Source: Dasypus novemcinctus (lineage: Eukaryota; Chordata; Mammalia; Cingulata; Dasypodidae). Taken from it: 64,000 bases of DNA. The stretch covers positions 106,203,513-106,267,512 of the forward strand of contig NC_080677.1 of the NCBI RefSeq assembly GCF_030445035.2, in the 5' to 3' direction. Made by a program: the position numbers and the translations under genes. The notes under the pieces were generated by a model that was given only the letters and a program-made list of their open reading frames with translations, was not told where the DNA came from and did not search any database. Positions 14,620 through 25,968 of the stretch are shown in pieces; within the stretch, counting starts at the first letter, position 1, and every line of letters starts with the position of its first letter.

Positions 14620-14715
14620 GTTTTAGTTTTGACATCATTGGACTGGAATCAGTCCTTGCATGTATGAGGTCCCAGGTTCAATCCCTGGTACCTCCTATTA
14701 AAAAAACAAAAAGTA
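14620..14715 (+). mobile_element. Short DAS-type SINE
   Basis: The B-box stretch aggtcccaggttcaatccct, followed by ggtacctcctattaaaaaaa, marks the short (head plus A-rich tail) armadillo SINE form. The 5' part is diverged. Confidence 0.6.
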
Positions 14716-14719
14716 AGGC

Positions 14720-14880
14720 TTCAGTCTTTATTAGCTCTGTAACCCTGGGCAAATTGCTTTAGCATTTCTAGGCCTCAGTTTCCTTACTTGTAAAATAGGA
14801 ATAATATCTACTTCACAGGATGTTGTGAAGGTTAAAAAGAAAATCTGAATCTAAATTTAGATACTCAATGCATACTTCAC
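14720..14880 (+). repeat. MIR remnant
   Basis: The sense MIR core is clear: ctctgtaaccctgggcaaat, ggcctcagtttccttacttg and gttgtgaaggttaaaaagaa in the right order. Confidence 0.85.
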
Positions 14881-15094
14881 TCCTTCATGTTCAACATTTT
14901 TTTCCTCACACCTCAAATACTTCCATTTCCTACCAATTTGCTCTACAAACCTTTACTGTGGCCAAACTGGGAAAAATTAAAATGAAATCACCCTGGGCCT
15001 CAATTTTCTTATCTATTGCATAAAGAGTTTGGATTAAACTAAATTTCTCAGGCCCCTTCCGGGTTATAGTAAACAATATTTTACAGTGGTTGAG

Positions 15095-15300
15095 CTCATT
15101 TCTGGATTCAGAGAAACCTGAGTTCTAATTAGGTTTTTATTCGTTAAACTTGTTGTTTGGCTTTGGGAAGATTAACCTCTCAAAGCCTGTTTCTCATGGG
15201 TCAAATAGGAACATAGTGTCCATCTCATAGGGTTGTTGTGACGATTACATGAGATGATGAATGTAAAATGCTTATAAAGAGCCTGGCAGGGAGAATGCTC
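15095..15300 (+). repeat. MIR remnant
   Basis: The sense MIR 3' half is visible: tgggaagattaacctctcaa, catctcatagggttgttgtg and aaatgcttataaagagcctg. It is independent of the copy just upstream. Confidence 0.8.
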
Positions 15301-16279
15301 ACTGACTCTATTAGAAGTCTTTCCCAACCCAGCTCAGTTTCTTAGGAAATCTTACTTGTTGAATACAGTCTCCCTGTGAACTCTGAAAGCATGTTTTTGC
15401 ACCATTAATTTCATTTTTATAATACTTCTTACTGCTTTCTCTTAAAAATTAACTTCATATATGTCTAGTTCTGATCCCTTATTGAGAATGGGACAAATCA
15501 TTTTACTCTCTCTCCTCCCACAGTATCTTACCAAGTTTGCTCCCAAAAGTCAGAAATAAACAACTAGCTGGCTGATTGCTGAAGGTTTCTATTTCATCTT
15601 CCTTCCTCAGGTCAATGGGATGTCACCCACCGAAATCTGAAACCCCCAGGAAAAACTACTGCATTAATCAGAACAGGAACCCCAGAGTCGAGATCCACGA
15701 GAAGACTATCTGTTATACAACTTTTCCTACCCAGTTTAGCACAACACCTGTTTCAATCAACAATACATCACAACAGGCCACCCCCAAGATCCTTTTGTGA
15801 ATCTGAGTTAGTACAGAGTAGAGATCAGGGTGAGGGTGGAACTAAGACCCCAGGCTGCTTTATGTTTTATCCAGAAGAGGAGGGCTGAATGGTAACCAGT
15901 TCTTCCACTGAGCCTCCCCATCGCCACCTAAACACCTAGACTATTCCCAGTGACCCAGTGAAGAGCCAGCCTTGCCCTGAGGAATTCAAAATCCAGACAT
16001 GACTCTAAGTGTATCCTTTTGATCTGGAAAGATTGAAGGACTGATACTCCTTTGGGCATAGGTAATGGTAATAAAACCTTATGCCTTATAGTCCATCCCC
16101 CTGCATTTTACCACCCTTTGATCCAAGGGTGGGATCACAGGTTCCTCCCCACCACTTCCCACCCTTTACAGGGAGCTGAAGTGCTTTTCCCAAAGTCCCA
16201 TAACTATCCACCTCAGAGCTGGGCCTCTGACTCAATTCTTCTGACTCTCATGTCCATTGTTCTTTCCGTGAAAGCCAGG

Positions 16280-16751
16280 TGCCACAGTCTTCTGGCTGCC
16301 AAAGCAAATACAATGCAATGGGTTGACTTATACGATGGGAATCTATTGGCTCATGGTTTTGAGGCTAGGCAAAGTCCAAAATCAAGGGGTCATCAAAACA
16401 ATGCTTTCTTCCAGAAAACTTGTGTTCTGGAAATGGCTGTTAGTGATCCTTGGTCCTTAGCTTTTTTATCACATGGCAATGCACATGGTGGCTTCTCCTG
16501 GCCTCTCCCTTCTCTTCTATCTATGACCTTCAGCCTCTGGCCACTCCCTCTGTGGCTTTCTCTCTCTCTTTGTTGTCTTCCTTACAAGGCCTTCAGTAAT
16601 AGGATTAAGACCCATCCTGAGTCAATTGGGCCACACCCTAACTGAAGTAACTTCAACAAAAGGTCCTATTTATAGTAAAAGGTCACACCCACAGGAATGG
16701 ATTAAATTTAAGAACATGTTTTTCTGGAGTACATAGCTCCAAGCCACCACA
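16280..16751 (-). mobile_element. Solo LTR, MaLR-like family B
   Basis: The reverse complement matches the LTR at 62739-63201: both share the ends TGTGGTGGCTTGGAGC and GGCTGC-C/T-AAA-CAAAT, and a middle with a packet of AATGCACATGG-type sequence. A 4-bp repeat, CAGG, occurs at both edges (16276-16279 and 16752-16755). No internal part is present. It is a moderately old fossil. Confidence 0.65.
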
Positions 16752-17199
16752 CAGGGCTTACAAAATGTCTGTGATTCTTGCACTATCTTCTTGATCTTGA
16801 GCCTTACCTACCATCTGCCCTATTAATGTTTTTATTGACATATACTCTGAAATACATTTATTTAGAAAGGAATATTTTTATAACTATCATAAATGGAAAA
16901 CTAGAATCACTTGCCATACCTAGAAAGTGATCATAAAAACAAAAACAATGTCCACACAATAACCAACAAAATATTAAATTCCCATCCTGGAGAGTACTGC
17001 TATGTTCTCTAATAGAGTGGAAAGAATATCTAGTGTACATAGTCAGTGCCTAATAAAAGAAAACAGACCAATACACAAAGTCCTTGATATAAATACTTGT
17101 CCTTATAAATCTTATTCTTATAAAATTGAAACTTAGCTTAATAATATCTATTGTTTAAGAGCTACCTCCTGAAAATCTCCTTGCTACTCAAATTTGGCC

Positions 17200-19340
17200 T
17201 CTCCCTAAGCCAAACTCTGCAATAAACTCACCACTTTCCCTCCCCCCTGGCATGGGACATGACTCCCAGGGATGAGCCTCCTTGGCACTAAGTACCAACC
17301 AGTGATGCATTTGGAAAGAGACCTTGACCAAAAGGAGGAAACCTTAAATACAAATGAATTTTTACAGCTAAGAGATTTCAAAGTGAGTCAGGAGGTCACT
17401 CCAGAGGTTCCACTTATGCACATCTCAGACAGATCTCACTAATTGCCACAGTAAACAAAGCCTCAAAGAGGGGTGTTCCTGAAGGCTCTAGAGACATGTG
17501 GACACTATAGGCAAGGCACACAACCCCATGAAACCAGCACCTTGTTGGTAGACCTTACCTTAAAATATATTATAACCTATTTCCCCACTGTAACAGAGTT
17601 AAGCTCATTTATAATTTCCCTACACATGATTCTTCTACCTCTTTTATTTGAACCTTTTATTAGCACTACACCCATTAAATATATGTCCCAAAGCCTTAAA
17701 TCGTTGGTCTGTTCATATGCCAGTTGAGCCCTGAATCTCAGGAGAGTTGCAGCCAACACCTACTCTCCAATTCATCAGGCTCACCCAGGACAATTAACAA
17801 AAGGATAATGATGGACAATGCCCATCCCAAAAAGCAAAGTGTATCTACAACTGTAAGCAGAACAGTTCTTTCCATCTGCCCTATAAGATCTAAGCCCCCT
17901 CTCAATATGAAGCAGAGCAGGTATTACCATTCCCAAATCCTCAAGAGTGAGGAATGAACAAGCATAAGGGGAATGCAACCATGGACCAAAGTAGACGTTA
18001 TTATTGTAGTAAGGGAAGATTTATAACATTGATATAAATATAGTGGTTACCAGAGGTTCTGAGGGGAGAGGGAGGGAAGAATAGGTGGAACGTAGGCCAT
18101 TTTTTAGAGCATTGGAATTGTTTTTGCATGATATTGACAGACCATTATATGTTTTGTCAAAACCTATAAAAGTATGGTGCAAAGTAGTAAGCCATAATAT
18201 AAACTATAGACCATGGTTAGTAGCAATGCTCCAGAATTTGTTCATCAGTTGTAACAAATGTGGGGAGTAGGTGTGCCTCAAGCAGTTGAGTGCCAGCTTT
18301 CCATTTGGGAGGTCCCGGGTTTGGTCCCTGGTGCCTCCTAAAAGCAAAAAACAAAACAATAAGCAAAAAAAAAAAAACACAACAACTCAGGGGAGTCAAT
18401 GTGACTCAGTGGTTGAGCACCAACTTCCCACATAAGAGGTCCCAGGTCCCGGGTTCTATTCCAGCTCTGGTACCTAAAAATAAGGGGGGAAATGGATGTG
18501 GCTCAAGCAGTTGGGTGCCTGCTCACATGGTAGGTCCTGGGTTCAGTTCCTGGTGCCTCTTAAAGAAGATGAGCAAGAGAGTGAGCTGGCACAATGGGCT
18601 GGCACAACTGGCTGGAGTGATGAGCTGACACAACAAGATGACACAGTGAGGAAAACACAATGAGAGACAACAAACAGGGAGCAGAGGTGGCTTAAGTGAT
18701 TGGGTACCTCCCTCCTACATGGGAGGTGTCCTGTGTTTGGTTCTCAGTGCCTCCTAAAAAGAAGACAAACAGGGAAACGGACTTGGCCCAGTGGTTAGGG
18801 CGTCCGTCTACCACATGGGAGGTCCTTGGTTCAAACCCTGGGCCTCCTTGACCCGTGTGGAGCTGGCCATGCGCAGTGCTGATGCCTCACAAGGAGTGCC
18901 CTGCCACGCAGGGGAGGAGAGCCGCCCAGCGCGAAGGAGGGAGCAACCTGCCGAGGAATGGTGCCGCCCACATTTCCCGTGCTGCTGACGACAACAGAAG
19001 CGGACAAAGAAACAAGACCCAGCAAATAGGCACAGAGAACAGACAACCAGGGGAGGGGGGAATTAATAAATAAATAAATCTTTAAAAAAAAAAAAAGACA
19101 AACAGACAGCGAGCACAAACAGTGAGGGTGGGGTGGGGAGGAGGGTGTGAGAAATAAATAAAATAAATCTTTTTTTAAAAATTGTAACGGATGTACCCCA
19201 CTAATGTAAGATGTTAATAATAGGAGCAAATGTGAGAGGGGCAGGCGTGAGATAAATGGGAATCCCCTATATTTTCAATATAACTTTTCTATAATCTAAA
19301 ACTTCTTTAAACATAGTTTGAAAAAAAAGAAAACAAATAC
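17200..19340 (+). mobile_element. L1-like 3' non-coding region split by a SINE cluster
   Basis: The segment from ggcatgggacatgactccca (about 17252) to 18263 and the segment 19185-19340 belong to one interspersed element. The text ttgtaacaaatgt stops at the SINE cluster and resumes as ttgtaacggatgtacccc. It ends gggaatcccctatattttc and then an A-rich tail. Related 3' ends recur at 23.7 kb, 35.9-36.9 kb, 40.7 kb, 49.4 kb and 58.4-59.1 kb. I take it to be the long 3' UTR of a xenarthran L1 lineage. No ORF2 is attached here. Confidence 0.6.
18264..19184 (+). mobile_element. Cluster of about six head-to-tail DAS SINEs
   Basis: Successive heads occur near 18264, 18390, 18487, 18677 and 18776. The fourth insertion beyond the short forms is a full-length GC-rich copy (18776-19080), followed by another tail. 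Each head has a cagttgag/agtggtt A-box part and a gggttc-like B box. The whole cluster sits between TTGTAACAAATGT (ending about 18261) and TTGTAACGGATGT (starting about 19186), one target duplication. Later copies therefore probably inserted into the A-rich tails of earlier ones. Confidence 0.75.
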
Positions 19341-19717
19341 AATGAAAATAAAACTATGTTACCAAATTCTAATTAGATTTCCCTTGCCTGCTGAAAGTTC
19401 AGAACCTGAGGTTTCCTTTCCCTTTGGTAAAAAAAAGGAGATAAACAAACTTAAAGTAGGATCAAAATGGACTTTTTCCTTGATGCACTCAGAATCGAAT
19501 GGGAGTTGAAAAGGGAATCATTTTCTCACTTCTGACATTCAGGTCCTTTCACTGACCTGAATGGCTCATTCTCAGACAGCACTGTGCAGTTTGTCACCCC
19601 ACAAAACATCACCCATTTTCCTGGGCAGTTCTGTCCATGAGAGACTCCAGCTGCGGGTTAGGGAAGGCAGGGCAGGGACAATGCATGCTCTATTTGTCCT
19701 TGAAGTTTCACTCTAGA

Positions 19718-19930
19718 GCTGCACTGCCCATAGAGCTTTCTGCAATGATAGAAATGTTCTATAATCTTTAATGTCCAATAAAGTAGCCACGAACCACATG
19801 TGACTATTGGGCATTTGAAGTGTGGCTAGTGCAGCTGAGGAAATGAACTGTTCGTTTCATTTATTGTAATTACATTCTAATAGCCAGTGTGGTTGGTGGC
19901 TATTGTAGCAAATAGCACAGCTCCAGAGTA
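19718..19930 (+). mobile_element. hAT-Charlie-type MER element remnant
   Basis: The phrases tccaataaagtagccacgaa, ccacatgtgactattgggca and agtgtggctagtgcagctga are typical of a common mammalian non-autonomous hAT family, as are the AT-rich centre and a mirrored right half (ggtggctattgtagcaaata). I am sure of the superfamily and less sure of the MER number. Confidence 0.65.
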
Positions 19931-20519
19931 TTTGATGATAAAAAGACCCATTAAAGGACACCTTCTGGATCAGTACCTCTCCCAGATGAGATAAACAAAC
20001 TTGTGCCATCCTCCCCACCCTCTGCTCTGTTTTGTACCATCATCATTCCTTCCCCTGACCTTTAAAAGATGGAATGAATTTGGAAGGATGATTCCTTCCC
20101 CATTCAGGATATCTTCTTCTTCACCCCCTTTTCCTAACATTTCTCCCTTTTCCCACATCCCGAGATTTCCCAGGAGGAGCCTAGGGTTTTCTCTGCTGGG
20201 GGACAAAGTTGAGAAGATTTGGAATTTATTGTCAAGAAGAACCAAGCAGACATGCCCTTAAATGAAAAAGCAGAATATGAAAAGTGGCTTTTCCATTCTG
20301 TTTGCTGCTATGTCAAAAAAAATACCTATGCAATAATGGAATTGTTACAAATTTTCTTAGATATGATAACGGTAACGTGATTGTGTGAGAGAGGTCTTTA
20401 TTTTCTGGAGATGCATGCTGAAGGACTTAAGGGTGAGATACCATGACATAGCAACAACGTGTGTGTGTACATATGTGTGGGCATATGAATATCCAAATAC
20501 CAACACAGGTAGATGAGAG

Positions 20520-20592
20520 ATTAGATAGCTAGGTAGCTAGATGATAGATAGATAGATACATACATACATGCATGCATGCATATATACATAGA
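20520..20592. repeat. GATA/CATA/CATG microsatellite
   Basis: Short tetranucleotide runs follow each other: tagctaggtagc, then gatagatagatagata, then catacatacatgcatgcatg. It is likely to be length-variable between individuals. Confidence 0.85.
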
Positions 20593-20706
20593 TGACAGAG
20601 CAAGTGATATGGAAAACTGCTCATAATTGTTAAATATCAAGGTGGCTGCATGGTGTTCATAGGAAAAACATAATGGACAACAGAAACTACTACCAATAAA
20701 AAATGT

Positions 20707-20712
20707 TTTATT
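20707..20712 (-). terminator. PAX4: PAX4 polyadenylation signal
   Basis: TTTATT on the plus strand reads AATAAA for PAX4, 214 bases beyond the TAA of the conserved reading frame. The last exon would end near 20690. Confidence 0.65.
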
Positions 20713-20925
20713 CCTGCTGAGGTCCTCTTACATGAAAGTAGGTGGGCGTCACGTATCCATCCCTCCGGGCAGGCGACGCATAGAAGGGGCAGCAAGGCCC
20801 ATAAATGAGGGAGCACGGCAGGCAGGAGGCAGGAGTGGTGATATGGGGAGGACAAGGGCAGGGCGGTATGAGAGCCTAACTACCCATCTCCTCGCCTCTC
20901 TGGCCCTCTTCCCTCACTCCGGGCA

Positions 20926-23900
20926 TTACAGCAGTGGACAGCCAGGCCACAGCAGGGTCTGATGGGCACCAAGACTGGTGACAGGGGCAGTGAAGGAGGG
21001 GCAAGGATGGCAAAGCAGTACTGAATCCAGGAAACTCGGCTCTGGGGAACAGGTAGCCTGCAGAGACAGAGAGGGTGAGCTTGGCCTTGTTGCTCCCACC
21101 CCGACTCCTTAACCCTCAAAGTCATGGGAGGAGTGAGGGGCGAGACATCAGATCCTTACCCAGGATACCCGGATATACAGTACACACACTCGAATCCCAA
21201 CCCACCCTCTTCTGCAGCTACAGCAGTGGGACCTCAGGCTCAGGGGTAGAGCCCCCACAACTTTGTGGGCCATGAAGGAGTGAGGAGGGCTCTATCCATG
21301 CCCTCCTGCAGGTCCCAGTGTCAGCCAGCCCTCCCCTCGCCCTGCGGGACGGAGGCCTGGCCCAGAGTCTTACCCCAGCAGGACTTGAGCCAGGCTTGGG
21401 GCGGCGTGGCATTCAGACAGCTGTCTGGTGCTGTGCCCCAGTACAGGTGGTAGCAGGAAGGACCCAGAGGTTTCGGGGCAGGCAGGGCTGCTGAGGGCAC
21501 ACTGCCAGGGGGCTGCTAGGAAAAGCAAGAGGAGACTCAGCTGCCAGTGCGGCCTCCTGGGTAGAAGGACTGGGGCCCGGGGCTGCTGCCACCCAGTCTG
21601 TATCCTGCACAGCTGCCAGAGCTGCCGTTCAGAGAGCAGACCCTGGCGCATGCTGCCCTCTGGAAGCGTGCACTTCGGGGTTCCTGGGGAGGGGGGAATG
21701 GGCTCAGGCCTTCACCAGGAATGGGAGAGGGAGGTGGTGAGTCTTTCAGCCTTCCCAGCTCCCTCCCCTCTTGGGTACCTGTGCAGAGCCGATCCCTGCG
21801 GAAACACTCGGCCCAGTCAGACTCTGGGAAGCACCTACAGGGTGAGAGTGGACCCCCTCAGGCAGGGCGAGGGAGAGAAAAGGGAGGTTAGATGCAGGGA
21901 GTTTCTAGGAAAAGCAGCAACTTCTGGCCAAGACGGGAGTAGATGCATAAGAAACCTCCAGGAATGGAAGAAGGATAAAATCCCAGGGATGGGAACGGGG
22001 ACACTGCAGCCCTTAAGGACAGAAGCTGAGTGCATTCATTACCAGGCATGTGGGAGGTGCCAAGGAAATGTTAGGTGGATGGATGGATGAGAGAAATCAC
22101 CTGGCAGCTGCGTTTCCCACTTGAGCTTCTCTTGCCGACGCCATTTGGCTCTTCGGTTGGAAAACCAGACCTGAGGGAGGGGCCCCAGAGCCGGCTGTGC
22201 TCTCTGAGGCGTGGCTACCTGTTGCTCTTTTCACATGACCCTGGCCCCGGCTCAGAGCGCAGACCTTTCCTCCAACCTGAACCGACATCCCCCTCCCTGC
22301 TCTGGCCTTTGCTCTATCCCCTTCCCCAGCTCAAAGCTGGGAATGCAGAAGAGAGGGGAGCCATGAGCAGGAGGGGGCCAGGCCCTGTTCTCTGATTTTT
22401 GCCCCAAACAAATTTGTGCCCTCCTTCTTGTCTCCCGTCCCCCTCACCAGAAGCCAAAGCCCGGCCAAGTTCCCACTCTTTCTGCAGGGCTCGTGGCCTG
22501 CTCCCTGTGGTTTGCACGCACCATGCCATGGAGGTCACTCACCCTCACTGTGTCCTCGGACAGAGAGGTGGCAGCAGCCAGCTTTCCACGGGCCACCGAA
22601 TCAGGGTACTGACCACGCTGGAACTCTGTAGGGACCAGGGCTCACACGGTGAGGGCAGGGAGAGAGAGGCAAGGCATCGGGCTCCATCTCAGCTCCCCTA
22701 CCCCCTGCTACAACCCCAAACTACCCTCCTCCCCAAGGCAGGGCCACCCCAAGCCTCACCTCTCAGCCTCCACCCACATGCCCCAGGCCTCAGGGCCACT
22801 GCCTCTTTCCATCACACCCGCGACCAGGACCCAGTGCCCCAGCCCCAGCACCTTTCTCCAGTGCCTGGGCCTGGCTGGAGGAGAAGATAGTCCGATTCCG
22901 GTGGCCGGTCCCTGGGTGGGGACCCCGGGGCGTTGCAGAGCCACTATGGGGAGTAGGAATTGGAGCCAAAGCAGCTGCAAAGGAGGACAGGGGTTGTAAT
23001 GGTTTGTGAAGATCATTCCTTTAGGCACATTGGGGTCCCTGCATCCCTGCAACCAGGGACCAGGACAGCATGGGATAGAAGCAGAGTCATCGGATGGGGC
23101 ATCCAGTAACTTGGTGGTGGCTGCAGGGGCTCGATGCCGTGATGGGGTGAATGCTTAGTGTTTTCAGGGAAACAGTAGCAAGGTTGGCCCAGATTTGGGT
23201 GATTCCACAGAACCTGAAGGACACTCAGGCTGTGCGCGAGGCAGAGTGGGGGAAGCGGGCCATCCTCAGCAGGTCCTGTAAACATGCTGGGAGTTTGGGA
23301 CCTGGATTCTGTCCTGCTATCAACTACCTGGGGACCTAGAGTAAGTCACTTCATTTCTGTCTTCTGCAAGGAAAGAATGAGTCCCCACCATGCCCTCCTT
23401 ACTGGGTGGCTGTGGGTGATCCAAGAGATCTTTGTCTCAAAGACAAGAGTCTTTGTCTCAAAGACAAGAGGTCTCTGAGAATTTAGCTCAGATTATCCCA
23501 GGGGGCAGCTCCAAGACCCACCTGGTGGCCTGAGCTGTGCCCAGGGCAGTCTCTGGTCCTCCTGTAGGGCCCGCAGGACTCGGTTGATGGAGGAGACCTG
23601 GGTGTGTCAGGGTGTTGAGTGGGGAGGCGGTGCCCCTGCGCAGGGTGATTTCCCCCATAGCCTTTGTCCTCTTCTGTCCCCACCCGCACATCATTCCCTC
23701 CTCTCTTTTCCCATGCTCTCTTCTCACTTCCTTTTTTTTTTCAATGTTAAATTTCTTTTTTTAATTGTTTTTTTAAAAGATAGACCACACAAAACGTTAC
23801 ATTAAAAAACATAAGAGATTCCCATATAAGCCACTCCCCATCCCACCCCCGCTCCTCGCACATCAACATCCCCTTTCATCAGTGAGGCACATTCATTGCA

Positions 23901-25968
23901 ATACACCCTGGAGCCCTGCCACACGGCATGGACCGTACTTTACATTGTAGTTCACACTCTCCCCCAGTCCGTCCAGTGGGTTATGGCAGGGTAAACAATG
24001 TCCTGCATCTGTCCCTGCAATACCATTCAGGACTACTCCAAGTCCCGAAAATGCCCTATATCACAACTCTTCCTCCCTGTCCCTGCTCTCAGCAACTCCT
24101 GGGGCCCCTGTCTCCATGCCAATGATACAATTCCTTCCATTGCTAGACTCACACCAGTTCTATAGTAGAATACCATCTACTCACCTCCTTTACCACTGCT
24201 TTTCAGAAGGGAAATTTCTGGGACAAAAGAGATACCAGAATCCTGTATTTTATGCATGATTGTTCTGTAAACCCACAACTTCTCTAATAAAGAAAATAAA
24301 TTTTAAAAATTAAAAAATATTGGCCAAGAGCCTTGATACCCAGACTGGGTTGCCCACATTACCAAGCAAGAAGGAATCTTCTTCTGCCCAGACAGCCTGT
24401 CTGCCAGCCCTGGTAGGGGTAGAGGAGGACACTTACACTGGGAGTCTTGTCCTGGGTGCAAAGCCCTTCAGCGCAAAGCTGGCGTTGGATCTCCCAGGCA
24501 AAGAGAGCAGGGCACTCCCCCTTCAGCTGGGCGATTCGAGCTACCACAGGCGGTGTGGCCAGACGTGGCTTACTTCCCCCAATACCTTTGGGCTCCAAGA
24601 CGCCCGTACGGTGGTAACGCCCTAGGATCTTGCTCACACAGCCATTAGATACCTGGGTCAGGTGAAAAACAGAGGTAGAATACCAGTAAGTCCACTCTCA
24701 TCCATATTTTATTCCTCCATCCTGTGGACTCTGGGATGGTGATGTCCACTCCACCTCTAAATCGAGAGGGGGCTTAGATCCCACATGGCTAATGGGTGTT
24801 ATTGGGGTGGGGTATATGGGAACTTCTTATATTTTTTAATGTAACATTTTATGTAATCTACATATCTTCTTAAAAAAAGACAAAAAATAAAAAATTTTTT
24901 AAAAGAATGAAAATAAATAAATACATACTTGCATACCAAAAAAAATAGGATGAACGCCTCCTGGGTGCTGGGTAGCTAAAAACAACCAGTGTCCACCAGA
25001 CGAGACTAGCTGTAATACTTTTCAACACAGTGACAGGGACATACAGCCAATTGAAAGATGCTTTATAATGCTTTTGTTAAAAAAATGTATTTATTGCCTG
25101 AAACTTGTTGAATTTTCCCTCAAATTCAAATAATACATTAGGTAACTTCATTTTAACATTAAAAAAAAAAAAAAAAGCAGAGGCAGCTAAGGCATGATGG
25201 ACAGAGGGTGAGCGTTCCTGGGGCAGAAGGAGACAAAGCGTGACTTTCTGCAGGACCAGGCCACAAAGCTGAGAGTCCAGCTTCACCTTCGGGTGCCTGT
25301 AGCACCCCTTCCCCACCGTCAAGAGGGTCTTTTAGGAGAGCTCAGGACCCAAAGGCCCTGAGTCTGGAACAGTCCAACTCCTGCTTGTAACGGGGGTCCC
25401 TCCTTCCTGCTGCTTGTCCCCATCACTGGCACCCTACCTTAAGGCTCCGTGAGATGTCGCAGGGCCGCATCCCACTGACCGCGAGCCGCACGATCTGCTG
25501 CCGGAGGTCCTGGGGCAGGGGCCGGCCATTCACAAAGAGGCCCCCCAGCTGGTTCACACTGCTGATCCCTGGGCACGAAAAGGAGGCATCCGCACACCAC
25601 CTTTCCCTCCTTCCTTGCCCATGTGTGGCAGGGAGAGCCACTCCTGAGAGGTTCCTCAGGCCCCTCCGGCCTGGCCTCCCCAGGATCCTGCTCCCCTTCT
25701 GCTCTCAGGGTCCTCAAAACATGCCATTTTCCTTGGGGGCTGGCTTAAGAGTGTATCTTTGCTCCTTGGCTATATGTGCTGACTCTTCTGATCCAGAGCA
25801 TGAAGCAGGATGGAGCAGGGAGGAGTAACTAGGGGAGCACGTCCCCCAGCTCATTGGCCAAAGGCAAGGAAGCCATGTTGATGGAGGCAAAGCCCGGTGT
25901 GCTCCCCTCCTCCTGCCCTCCTCTCTGTTCTTCCCACTTCTCCTAGGCTTCTTACCGTCCTGCTGCAT
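20926..25968 (-). CDS. PAX4: Paired box protein PAX4 (ten coding exons, about 341 aa)
   Basis: PAX4 is a nuclear transcriptional repressor needed for pancreatic beta- and delta-cell fate. Coding exons, 5' to 3', are 25968-25956, 25568-25438, 24652-24437, 23597-23522, 22974-22852, 22625-22543, 22170-22101, 21834-21779, 21515-21374 and 21041-20926. All are GT-AG with matching phase. The start mini-exon gives MQQDG (human MHQDG). The frequently cited internal Met of human (ISSMNQLGG) is Val (GTG) here, so translation must begin in the mini-exon. The paired domain covers about residues 9-133 ([41 protein letters not shown]). The homeodomain lies at about 169-228 with [11 protein letters not shown]; Ser at position 50 and Asn at 51 are typical of PAX. 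The C-terminus depends on which of two acceptors is used for the last exon. The frame that keeps homology ([22 protein letters not shown]) stops four residues short of human YGLE. Confidence 0.93.
23745..24310 (-). mobile_element. L1-like 3' end fragment in PAX4 intron 3
   Basis: The left part (23745 to about 24180) begins with T-rich sequence and acattaaaaaacataagaga, then ttcacactctcccccagtcc. This matches the element at 35.95-36.4 kb in the same orientation. From about 24216 a piece in the opposite sense (cctgtattttatgcatgatt, ttgttctgtaaacccacaac, ctctaataaagaaaataaat) looks like another L1 tail. Both lie between PAX4 exons 3 and 4. Confidence 0.65.
24676..24905. mobile_element. L1-like fragment with inverted internal part, PAX4 intron 2
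   Basis: The segment first follows the minus orientation (gtagaataccagtaagtcca to ggggcttagatcccacatgg). It then switches to the plus-oriented 3' end (tatatgggaacttcttatat, ttttaatgtaacattttatg) with an A-rich tail. That is the usual shape of a 5'-inverted L1 insertion. It begins at the element position where the fragment on the other side of exon 3 stops. Confidence 0.55.
25569..25955 (-). other. PAX4: PAX4 intron 1 (387 bp)
   Basis: It joins the MQQDG mini-exon (donor gtaagaag) to the first paired-domain exon (acceptor cgtgcccag). The pyrimidine tract upstream of the acceptor is short and weak. The intron is unique sequence without recognised repeats. Confidence 0.7.

Larger units (their letters stand above)
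13856..16279. other. Intergenic sequence after FSCN3
   Basis: No coding exon is recognised. It holds two or three MIR remnants and one short DAS SINE, listed separately. The piece 14990-15050 is a further MIR-like scrap. Confidence 0.5.
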
